From contig JAMPIT010000539.1 of the NCBI GenBank assembly GCA_026261815.1, positions 4,356,501 through 4,420,500 of the forward strand: DNA of 64,000 bases, read 5' to 3'. Positions within the stretch are counted from its first letter, which is position 1; every line of letters begins with the position of its first letter. Positions 23,901 to 35,900 of this stretch are shown in pieces. Origin of the DNA: Monarcha castaneiventris obscurior. Lineage: Eukaryota; Chordata; Aves; Passeriformes; Monarchidae. Made by a program: the position numbers and the translations under genes. A model generated the notes under the pieces. The model saw only the letters and a list, made by a program, of their open reading frames with translations, was not told the DNA's origin and did no database searches.

Positions 23901-26900
23901 CCCATCCCATCCCACGTGCAGCAGAGGCACCTCAAGCCCCGCAGCCTCCGCTGGCACTCGCGGGGTCCCCGGCAGCAGAGCAGCACCCAGGGAAGCTCAG
24001 CTGCCCCGGCCAGAGCCCAGCCATTCCCCAGGCACCGCCAGCCACAGAAAGGGAACAATGTGCATTGGAATTCAACTTACTCAGGTTCTTTGCTCCATAA
24101 TAATCGTCACTTAACCCAGGGAAGTCCTGATTTCACAGACAGCAAGAAGGGGGAGAGGGGGAGAGAAGACAGCGCAGGAAAGGGGAGTCAGAGGGATGGG
24201 GGAGACAGAGCCAGACCAGCATTAGTGACAGGAGTGCAGAACGGCCCAGAGCTGCAACTGCAAGTGAGGTTAAATGTTTCCAGAGCTGACACCATCAGCC
24301 TGCTGCCAACGTCTTGCCTTGTGCAGCTGGACCCTTCCTCCCCCAAGCTCACCCTCTCTGCCACAAAGCCCCCAAGGGCCACACTGGGTCTGGGGAGGGC
24401 AGGGCAGCCACAGCAGCATCAGCTGGCACCAAGCAGTTGCAGCCCTGAGCTGCTGGCACAGGGGCTGAAGTGTTTCTCCTCGTGGAGTGTACTGGCACGG
24501 CACAGTGGCTCTGTGCTTCCCCAGCACAGCCTGGCCACTCTGGGGCCAAGCACAGCTCACAGTCCTGTAACACGGTGCAGGAGGACACATTTTTCCCCAC
24601 CTGTGTGTGTCAGCTGCCCCATACCACAATGCTTGCACAGGCAGAGACTCCCCCACTGCATGCTGGGATGGACAGTGGCAGAGCACAGGGAGGGAGCTGC
24701 TGTGTGTCTGTGGCACAGGCAGGTAAAGAGAGTGACCTGCCCCATCCCCGTGCTCTGTCACCTCACTGCAAGGCCGGCCAAAAGTGGGCCCCCAACTTCA
24801 GCATGGATCTGACTGGAGCCCAGCCGTGTCCAGGCACTACTAGAGACAGGCAGACATAAAGACAACCTTCAGCACGGGCCAGAGGCTTGTGCTGTCTGCT
24901 AAAATCACTGGAAGCTGGCACCAGCCTGGCATGGGCAGCAGAGGGATGCATGCAGTCCTTGGAGCAGCCCAGCAGCAACCTCCTGCCTCTGTGTGACACC
25001 TCAGACAGCCCGAGAGGGAGGGGATGTGCTTGCTGCGCTGGCACTGGGGCACAGACACAGCTCTGCCTTGTCCACTGCCCTTTTCCAGAGGTTTGAGCAC
25101 TGCCAACCCGGACACTTGCCAGAGGAGTGGATGCAGTTCACCACTCGGAGCAGGGGTTGGGTTTGGTGAGCAGCTCCAGTGCTGCCCACATCAGGATTTG
25201 GGGCAAAAGACAAATGCCCTGCCTCTGCTGGGGTGATGAGAGCTGTGGACCCCCAACATCTGCAGCCAACTACCAAATATGTGCCTCAGTCATGGGTGGG
25301 CAGCAGGGTCATGGCTCCCCCATGTCCACAGGGCTTAATCTGCTGGAAGGGCTCTCCAGTGGGAATATGCAGCTCTAAGTCACTTCTAGGGAAGATGGAA
25401 CTGGGACCTGCCCAAGCCCTGAGCCCTGAGAGGGACAGGAGAAGCTCTGCAGGAGGTAGCCAGCCCCTCGCTTGGAGGGAAGCAGGCAGAGGGAGGGAGC
25501 AGAGCCTGCAGCAAAGGGGGGAGAGCAGGGGGAGGCAGAGCAGGGAGTTGGGTGGGTGTAAAGTTGGATGAAAAGATGAAGACATTGAACATGAGAGAAA
25601 GGAAGAGAGTGCCAGCCTGCAGCTGTTGCTTTGGTTTCAAGCGCCAGTTTCTCCCTAGCTGCTGGCACGACTGTGGAGCACAGACCTGAATACAGGCAGG
25701 TGCCAGGACCCCTGGCTATGGAAATATGCTGGATCTCTCCCCTCAGGACAGAGGACCTGAGGGTTGCAGGCTTGCCCTCTCTGGCCAGCTGCTACTTACG
25801 TTCCTGTCCGCTGCTCTCCTGGGCCAGGTTCTCTTTGCTCTTGTAAAATGGAAACTTTCGAGAGAGGCGAAAACTCTTTTTACGTTTCGTTTTGATCGAC
25901 TGAAGAACGTGGAGATGGAAGGGAGGACAGAAAAAACAATGGTGTTTAACGCATGTGGGGAAAATTAAAATGAAGAGACAATGAGGAGCTGTGTCAGGGC
26001 AGTCACCCTCAAATGAAATCATGGAGATTACATGAGAACTGTAATGCAGGAAAAAAATTAAGCATGGAGAAAAACGTGGTAGGGATGCCGGGAAGCTGAT
26101 GGGGCAGTCAGCAGCTCTGCAGGGGTTCAGCCAGGCTGTTCTTCCTTGCTCGTTGCCATGTTAGGCACTGCTCGTGAGGTGTGAGGGGGGCTACCTTCAG
26201 CAGCTGCCTGCAGGCACCTCCTAGCCACGGGCTCTGCCACCCCATCACTCCAAACATGGGTCCTTCCCCAGTACTTTCACACCATCCTGGGCTCCTCGGC
26301 TCAATCACTGCATATTCACAGAGGTTTTGTGCCAAGCAGATGTGGGCCTGGGGCAGGTCCAGTCACACAGCTCTTTGCATTGGGATTGAGGAGCTTTTGC
26401 TGCTGGGACTCATCCTGCCCTCACTAGTTACCAGCTCTGGGTGCCCCAGTGAGCCCCAGACCAGCACTTACCCTGTTGGATTCAATCATGCCAGTCCTGG
26501 CGTGGAACTTCACTGTTTTCAACCGTGCTCTCTCCTTCTTTTCCACCCTGATCAGAAGGAGAGAAAGAGTTGCTAGTCCCATGCATGTACCCTCCATGCT
26601 GCCCACGTGGCTCCTCAGGTAGCTCCAGGCACCCTCGGGTGGTGGCCCCATTGGCAAAGGGCAGCTCCTCCCCAGGGAGGGACAGCTGTGGAGCTGCCTG
26701 CCCAGGGTCTGGCCTGGGCCAGTGTCTGCAAGAGCAGAAGAGGAGCCAAGCCAGCCTTCCCAACAGGGATAGAGGACAGACTCGAGGCTGGCTCTGCAGA
26801 CCTGAAGGCAGCAGCAACCAGCTCCTCTGCTCCTTGTGATTATCCACCTCACAGTGGGACCTGGCTGCAGAGCTGGGCAGATTGACAAAGGACACAAGGA

Positions 26901-29900
26901 GCAGCCCACAGTCACTACTGTGACTCTGCTCTCATATGGAGACCCAGACTGGCTAACACCAACTCTCCATCCCCACAGGGACCACAGAGGGGGCTGACCA
27001 CTCCCCTCCTCACCTGGAGTCTCAGCCAGCTTTGGAGAACACCTCCCTAGGGAGACCTGCACACAGCCCCGGCTTGAAACCAAAGTGCCCTGCACACTGC
27101 ACAGGGGCAGGTGGATTGGGACCACAAGGAGATCTGAGCCTGAGCAGAGCCCTGAGGGCTGCAGGGCTTTCAGAGTTTGGGGAAATCCTGGGGTCACCGT
27201 GTGTGACAGCTCCTGCTGCTGGACACTCACCTCTTCTTGCTGGGGATGACCCCGATCTGCTCGCTCTCGCCGTGGGGTGTGACGAGCCTGGCTTGCCACC
27301 ACTCATCATCGGAGGCATTGATGACGTGCAGGATATCCCCGTAGGAGAAGCTGAGTCCCTGGCTGGGCAAGCAACTGTCCCGGGTCCGGTCATAGTCGAA
27401 CAGAGCTCTGTGCAGGAGCAGAGAGGAGTGTTGTCTTCTCTGAGCATGGCCAGGCAGCGAGGGCAGCAGCACTGCCAACCTCCTGGGGCACTGTCACCTT
27501 CATACTTTACAGGATTTAAACCCAAACCCTGCCAAGGTGAGCAGGGCAGCCAGCCCCAGCACAGCCCTCGACTGGCAGGCTCAGCACAAGCCCTGAAGAG
27601 TGCAATGCAGGAACAACAGTGCTGGACTGAGAGAACTCCCTGCTGACCTCAGCTGCAGGATGCACACGAGCCACAGATGCACTGAAAGAGTCCGTGGTTA
27701 GTGAGCAGGCCAGGCCCAGGGCAGCAGCCTGCAGGAGGGCTGCTCCCCACCATCCCTCCGTGGCTGCAGGGGCAAGGAATAGGATGGGGAACATCAGATC
27801 CCACTGCTGGAGGGTGGTTGCACAGGCAGAGACCACCAGGCCACCAAGGCTTTGAGCCTTTATTTATGTACAGAGCCTGCAAATTAGGAATATATATATC
27901 TGCTTCCACGACTGATCCTTTTCATATTCCTAAACACCTCCCCTGAGACCAGTTTATTTAGTTTACAATTATCTTCAAATTTAAACTAAGCAGCTATAGA
28001 AAAGATTTCGGTTTTTTTATTAGGGGAGTGCTAATACCTTTCCTGCACACATACATCACACACAGCACTGCAGCCTGTACCCATAAGCTGCTCTCAGTGG
28101 CTTCACTGCAACTTGTTCTTCTAATGTCAGATCACAAACTGTGTCTGCTTTGATGCAGCAACTTGCAAAAAGACAAAGAAAGGGAAGAATCACTAAAAGT
28201 ACTGGCAGCACAACCTCTGTATTTACTCCTGGGACACTGGCCTCAGGGGCCCCCAGCCCAGCATGAGCCCAGGCACTGCAAACACTGGCTTGCTGCTGGT
28301 TTAATCCTGGCCCTAATAAACCTTCTTCAAGCAAGAGAGACATCCTCTGTTCTGCTCATTACCCCCTTCCACTGTGGGGACTCTGAAGCGGGTCTAAAAG
28401 CACTCTGTAAGTGGAAGGGCTGAGGGACCATATGGCAGGTCCCTGTGGAGCAGCAGAGCGTGGAGGGCATTTCTGCCAGGGGAGCACTGGGCTGTGAAAC
28501 CTTACAGGGCACTCGGGACTGGGTCTTGAATGGGAAGAAGGGCTGCCCCATGGGGAGGGCTCTTTGGGACAAGATCCAGTCTGCCCTGTGCATCCAGATT
28601 CAGCCACCAGATCCGTTCTCCTTCCCCAGCTTGCTCAGGGCCAGGGCAGCTCTGTGCTCATTCCCTCTGCAGGGCAGTGTGGCTGGAGCCAGCAGCAGAA
28701 CACCAACGGGTGCTTTGGCCGCAGGTAATCAAGCCTTGCAGGCAGCTCCTGGCCAAAAGATAAGGCTGCATGCGGCTGACGGGCCGCTGTGAGGTCAGTG
28801 CCGCTGGCCGAGGCCCTGGGGGAACTGGTCAGGCCGGTTCCCAGAGCCAGGCAGGCTGTGAGGAGCCCTGCCCACTCCGTGCACCCTGCCCTGCAGAGCA
28901 GCGCCGGGCCCGCGGCTCCTCCCGCAGCAGCCACCGGCATCCCGGGACAGGCACAGCAAGCTCTGTGCACGGGCAGGACACCTGCAAAGCCAGCTCAGGA
29001 GGCATTTGCTACCCCCAAGGCACGATGCTCCGGGAGACCAGCCCCTGGCTGTGCTGGCACATGGGACCCACCGTGGCTTGGGTGCTCCTCCAGGTGCACA
29101 GGGGCCAGACGGCAGCTCCGCTCTGCCCCCAGACTAAAAGCCAGGAGAGCAGATGGTTTGGCTGGAGGGCAGGGAAGCAGTGCCAAGGACTCCCATGGCT
29201 TCCTCCTGGTGCCCAGGCACAGTGCCCGCCTGACCTCCATCCCCACCCTGCACGGCCCCAGTGCTGGCAGACTTTGGCCGGCGGCAGCGCAGGCAGGCGA
29301 CAGGCAGGACATGAACCCGCCTTGCCCCTGCCTGTGCTGCACAGCTGCAAACTCCAGAACCCCAAATCGGCTCCAACACCCCCAAATTGGCTCCAGCAGG
29401 CACTTGGGTGCTTGGCCCCAGCCCTTCAACAGCACACGGGACACAACGCAGCCACACAGGGCTGACTCAAGCAGTTGGGTAGCGAGTCCTGTAATTGATG
29501 TCCTGTCCACAGCGCAGCAGCTCAGCTGGTTTCGGGTAAACTGTGCTTGAAACTACCCCGCCCAGAAGGGCTGGGGCAGCCTGGGCACCCGGCAGTTCTT
29601 GCAAGCACGTTTTCAGGGTGTGTGTTGAGCAGAGTGTTGTGAAGGGCCACGCTGGGGAAAAGCTCTCCCCTGGGATCACCCTCTCAGCACGGCACAGCCC
29701 AGCTCCACCTGGGTATGTGTGAGGGGACACAGTGCTGTGGAGGCCTCCAAAGCCCCGTGGGGGGATGCACCAAGAATTAAGAAATGCTACGAGTAGCGTG
29801 GAGGCAACAGGGAGCTCTCTGGTTCACGGGAATACTTCAATACATGAGCACCTTTCCAGGCAGAGAATAGGCTCAACTCAAGCTGGACCCAGCCTAAATC

Positions 29901-32900
29901 TTCCTCCACACATGAGGGTGTCCACAGGACAGCAGGGGAGTGAGGGCAGGACTAACAAGATGATGTTTATTCAACACTGCGCCCAGCTTGTCGCACACCC
30001 CCAGGAAGCCCTGAGATGCTAAATCAAGCAAGATGCCTGCAGAGACTTGTGGGAAGGTGTGAACTGCAGGAGCCCAGAGCTGCAGCTCTCCCCTCCTGCC
30101 ATGCTGGGCTTGCAACATATCCACCATGCCTGAAGTCCCTCTGCATGGAGCAGCCATGCAGTGGGAGATGCAGGCTGACTCACATAGCCTCGGCCCTTGC
30201 CACCCTTCTCACAGGGATGAAGAAGCAGCATCCCTTGCTCCTGCCAGCCTCACCTGCAACAGGCTGTGCAGGGTGAGGATTTACAGGATTATTTTAATTA
30301 CCAAGTTAAAATTACTCATTAGCTCTCATCCCACTGGTGCTGTGGCAGGCAGGAGGTGGCAGGAGGCAGGCAGGGGCTGTCTTGTCCGCACAGGACTTGC
30401 AGCAGTTTGAGCTTCATGGCTGTTTAACCCCTGCCTGCCTGTCCTGCACCTGGCTCCAGACCAAAAGTGCATCGAGGGCTCAGAGCAATAATCCTCCTAA
30501 GAGCTCATCTCCCATCCAGCCAGATCCTGCCACAGGAATGGCAGGAGGAGACAAGGAGAAGCCTGTTAGCTGGTTCGAGGAGAGCACTCTGAAAGCTGCC
30601 ATGAGCTGCCTGGGGCAGAAGCAGAGCCGGATGCCCACCATTTCCCTGTTTTCCAGTGGTCCTCAGTGCATTGGCTTGGCCAGCAGCCACCCTGGCTCTG
30701 TAGAGACCATTGCTTTCCAAACTGGAGCAGTCCTTGGGAGAGGCATTCGAACGCAGAGCACCCAGCCTTGGCAAGCCAGTGCAAAAGCCCCGCTCTCGCC
30801 GCTGCACCCTCCGGGCTTCGTGATGCATCCACGGCACTCCGTCCCCTGGCCCCTGACCTGGACACTGACCTCAGAGGCACTGCACAGCCCAGGCTGAACC
30901 GTAACCATCCCCCCTGCACCCACACGGTGGGGATGTGCCCATGCCCCTGCCTGCCGGGAGCACAGGAACAAGCAGGGCTGCGGAGCCTTACCGGACGTAG
31001 AGCGATCTCTTCTCGCTTGTCCTCAGCGAGCCGGAGCCCGAGCTCATGCTGCTGTTCATCATCTGCTCCCGCAGGTCGTGGATCTTGGACTCGAAGCGGC
31101 TGTACTCTGCGGGGACAGGGCTGGTCAGTGCAGGCACGGCTGCCCCCGGGCCGATCCCCGCACCCAGCCAGGCCTGTCCAGGAGGCATCTCGCCCACAGC
31201 CTGTCTGTCCCCGCACACGAGGGAGGGCAAAGCCAAAAAGGTTACAGAACTCTGCAGGAGTGCAGGCAGGGCATCTGGAGCAGGCAGCGTTCCAGCTGCT
31301 CCCAACCCCACCACAACTTCCCACACAGCAGCTCAGGCAAAGGCTGCTGTGACCTCCACTGCTGCTGAGCTGCAGCTTCATGAGGGAATAGCTGGGCAGG
31401 GCTTGGCAAGCTGCTGACCTACACAGCAGTTCAAAACACAGAGAGAGAGCGAGAGCCCCTCCAGGAGACCACTGCCCACCAGCTGGAGCAGCAAGACACG
31501 ACCGCAGCTATTGGGGGAGTCCCCAGCTACTGCTTTGCTGGCAGCAAAGACCTCCTCCTCAGCAGGAATGGGGAAAGGGAGGCAAAACACAAAGTCCCTG
31601 CCCTTGGCAGAGGAGCAGGGAGGAGAAATTCACCTTTTGCTTCTACATCCCAGCGGCAGAGACATGCAGGAAGAGCTGGGGAACCCTCCACAAGAACACC
31701 AGCACCTTCCTGCCAGGTAGCTGGGCAGGAGCAGCCGCCACCCCGGCACCTGCTGCCGCGCCAGCCCGACCTTCAGCCGGGTGTAAAGGTCGGGCTGACA
31801 CACAGAGGGTGGAGGCACCGGGCCTCCCTACCCAGGGCCGAATGAGGAAAGTGCAACTGCGGCTCCAGGAAAGCTGCCGGCACTGCCACAGCCCACACTG
31901 CCAGATCTCGTCTCACACCCTCGATTTTGTCCCTTGAGCACATCCTGCAGTTACAGGTGAGAGAGGACCAGCCTCATCTGTGCTGTAAGACTTGCCTAGA
32001 AAGTCCTATCCACAACCCAGTGGTTTAGATGTGGCTTGGGTTTTAATTCAGGGGAGGGGAGCACAGCAGCTCAGCTGTGGAGGCAAGAGCTCGCTGCAGA
32101 GCAGAGCCACAGCTGTGGAGCCACATCACATGGGGGGGAGCAGCAACACTGCTCAGAAATGCTCTGTGGGCTTTGTTTGGGAGCCAGCCCCTCTCCCATG
32201 GACTCTCAGTGCAGACAAATGTAGAGTTGGGGTTATGGGATGATGCAGCTGCAGCTCGGCATTTCCTGACTCTCCAGCCCTTCACTCTACAGCCCTAGTG
32301 CCTCGGTGTCCCCCTGCTACACCCAGTTGCCAAAGATACATTTTTACTTAAGGACCACGGGGAAAAAAAAGGCAATACACACAAAAACTGCCAAGTGGCA
32401 CACAGAAACTCCACGCAAAGCCCCTTCTCCTGCCATGCAACATCCAGAGTTGCTGCAGCACTGGGCAGGGTCGGTGGCTTAGTGTGGAGATCATGAGAAC
32501 TCCCAGCTCCCTCCTGCCGAGGGGTACCCACTGCCTCACCTGCCTTCCTGCTGGCAGAGGAAAACAGAGATGCAGCAAGGACAATGCTTATTTTACAAGA
32601 AAACTGAATTCTGACACCAAAGCAGTACCAGGGTTTTACAGAGCTCTCAGCAGAGGGAAGTGAGCTTCATCCCAGTCCACATCTCTTGCTCCACACAGCT
32701 CATGCTGCCCTGGAAGAGCTCATTTTGCCATAAACTCTTGTATCCCAGAGGAGCATCTGTCAGAAGCGGGTACAGCTTCTTCATAAACCCTCTTTGGTAC
32801 AGAAGGGCTGTTTCCCCCAGAAAGCACCACTACAACCCTTGTCCCCAGCCAGGTCATCACAAACCCTGCTGGGGACACAGATTCCCTGCACACCCCACAC

Positions 32901-35900
32901 TGCCTGGAATTGGACAGGAAACACAGGGCAAAAGGTTTCTCCACCCCTAGCATCAGGGTGGGGGTGTTGGGAGGGCAACTTGTGGGTTTCACCGCCCTGC
33001 CAGAAATGGCATGTGCATCCCCCTGCACGCAGCCCAAAAATTCTCAAATGTCCCCATTTCAGCTGGGGCCCTCCATGCAAAGGGACTTTCCTAGTTTTGC
33101 TGGAGTGGCCACGCTGCTTGGAGGGGTAGGAAAAACCCAGTGACATGATAAGAAGCACAAACCAGGCTGGCTGTGGCAAACTGAATGACACAAGGGCTGC
33201 TCTGGCTTTAACCCCCTAAGAGCAAATGCAGTCCTGCCCTAGGAAGGGTCTTCCAAGGAGCCACCAACCCACACTTGCTCCAGCTGTGGGAGGGCACAGA
33301 GTGGAGGAGCAACCAGCCCCAAAGCAAACCCGATGCCTCCTTCCCAGTGCACAGGAGGCAAGGTTACCCCAGGACTGAGCAAGGGGTACTCCCAGGTGCT
33401 ACTGGCACCTCTTAACTGCACATTAGAACAGTCTCAGACAATTCCCAGCAGATAACCCCAGCAAGCAGCGCTCCTGCCTTTGCTCCCTAACTTAGGGCCA
33501 CCTCGACTGTGTACCTCGACTCTCTGTAAGGAGATCTCCTGTGCAGTTGAAACCCTCCCAGGAAGCTTGCCCAGGGTGCAGCAGGGAGGTGAGCCAGGGC
33601 TGATCCCCACAGTGTTCAGCAAGCTCAGGACATGCTTATCAAGACTGAAAAGTATGTAACAGGTGAGCCGGCACCTCTTGCCGTGAGTGCCATTGCGGCG
33701 CTGCGCCGTGTGCCAGGATGTTTGCTCTCCTCACTCAGCAGCTCGACAAAAACACCACTGTACCCTCCCACTGCTTCTCCCTTTCCAGGGTGTGGGTGTT
33801 CCTAGAGCTGGGCTCCCCTGGGGTGAGCTCCATGCTGGGAGAAGAATCCCTGAGTGTGAACACGCTGTAGACCACTCTCAACATGCAGGGATCTCCTGGC
33901 TGCCCCACAGATCCCAGAACCCCAGCACAGACGTGTGACACACCTGCAAACACGCCCAGCAGAGCCAGCAAAGCAGCGGGTCTGCATCTGGGCACCAGGA
34001 GACAGCACAAAGGAGAAGGCGTTGGCGGAGAGGGGAGCTACGCTGGAAAGCAACTCCTGAGTACACATAAAGCCCTGCATCCAAACACTTCTGCCCAAGC
34101 CCAGGCTGGGCCATCAGCAGAGCCCAGAAACACTCAGTCACAGGTTTCAACCCAGCCACTTGCAAAAACTACACACAGCTTCAGCCCGGCATTTTAGCAC
34201 CCTGACCCCCAGACACCTTCCCTCTGCACAGACACCTCCCTCCACAGGCCCAGGAAAGCAGAAGGAAGCACAGCCATAGGGAAAGCTCAGAAGCTTTTAG
34301 AACTCATTGCACAGCTCTGGAACTTCCCTTTGAACAGACTGGCTCAGAGAAATGCCACAATGCAAGTTTTTGTACTTTCAGGTGAGGAATATCAAGGCTT
34401 TGTTGCATGCGGTGTGAGGAACGGGAATTGCCAAATCCAAGTGCTGGTGATAGCAGCAGGCAAAGGTCAGGGGGAGAAGTGCTCAGAGGGAATGGACCTC
34501 ACAAAAACTCAGGAAACATCACTCCCCCTCCTCGACAGCATGCATCAGTGGTCAAAGGTGCTGGTGCTCAGACGAAAGGGAGGACAGCAGCTCCTCTTTC
34601 TAGCCTTTCTTGGTTTGGTCTTTGCTTCTTTTCCCTCCTAGTGCCTGGCAGAACACCCCAGGGAGGGCCCCTCATCCCCCAAGACCTGCACAAGCAGCCT
34701 CTCTGACCTCTTGGAGCCCCAGCGAGGTCAGACACAGAGCACACTGCACTCATCCAGCACCCCAAGGCAAGCCCTGCCCACGCTCAGGCACGAGACACAG
34801 GTGCCATCCTCCGCCTCTGCTAGTGGGGAAGAACTTCTCAAATCCCTTTTCCACCAGCATCTCCTCCTTTGGCCATCCTACAGTGCAGCTCTCCTGCTCT
34901 TTCCACAGCCATGACGAACATAGAAAACGCAAACATTTGAGAGCACATGGCCCATGGAAGGGGCCCAGCCTCACCCACACCCAGGGCTCACACCAGGGAG
35001 ATCTTTCTCCATGACTCCCAGCCCTTCATGCCTCTGGAACCCTGAAGGCAACTTCCAAGATACAACAGTCTGTACTCCACAGCCACAGTGCTGCCTCCCA
35101 GGATGGCTGCAGCCCCTGTGCCCGGGTGCTGCTGCCCACACGTGCCAGGAGCCAGCACAGACATGGAAAGTCACCAGCTACAACGCATTGACATTTCCGC
35201 CTCGGTCTAAGGGGGGTTTCAAAACATCTTGTCCAGTTTGACATTTAAGAACCACTCTTGGTTGGCGTCTTTGCCAAATCTCAAGTGGCAAAGGGAGCCA
35301 GAAATACGAGAACATTAAGTGCTTCCTGGAAAGAAAGAGAAAAAAAAAGCCAAAACAAACAAACCCCACACCCACAGCACAGCCCGAGCAGCACCAGTGA
35401 CTCCGCGCCCCAATGGCCTCTGCCATGGGATGGAGGAGGAACGGTGGAGACAGGGACCAGCAGGACGCTGCCCAGAGATGCCACAGAGGAGGCATTCGAC
35501 GAAGGGCACGACTAGGGTGGGACACTGGCGTCCTTGGAGAGGACCAGATCTGCTGCTGGAGAAAGCCAGGGGGGCCCAGGAGAGACACCTTTTCCAGCGG
35601 CCGGGAACGGCTGCATCCCAGCACGGTGCGGCCCTGGACACGGCCGCAGCCCCGGGCTCAGCCCCGGCCCCTCGCTGGCTGGCGGGGCACCCTCCCAGCC
35701 CACGGGCCCCGCTCCAGCACTGCCGCCCGGGGAAGCTTCGTGCGGGCAGCTGCCGGCTCCCTTCCCGCTGCCCCGGCTGCCCATCCCGGGACCGCCAGGC
35801 CCCGCCGCTGCCCGGGGAATCCGAACCCAGAGATAACCAAAGGCTCCGGGTGGCGCCGCAGGTGGGATGCTCAGCGGTGGGGACGAGCCCCAAGTCACCC

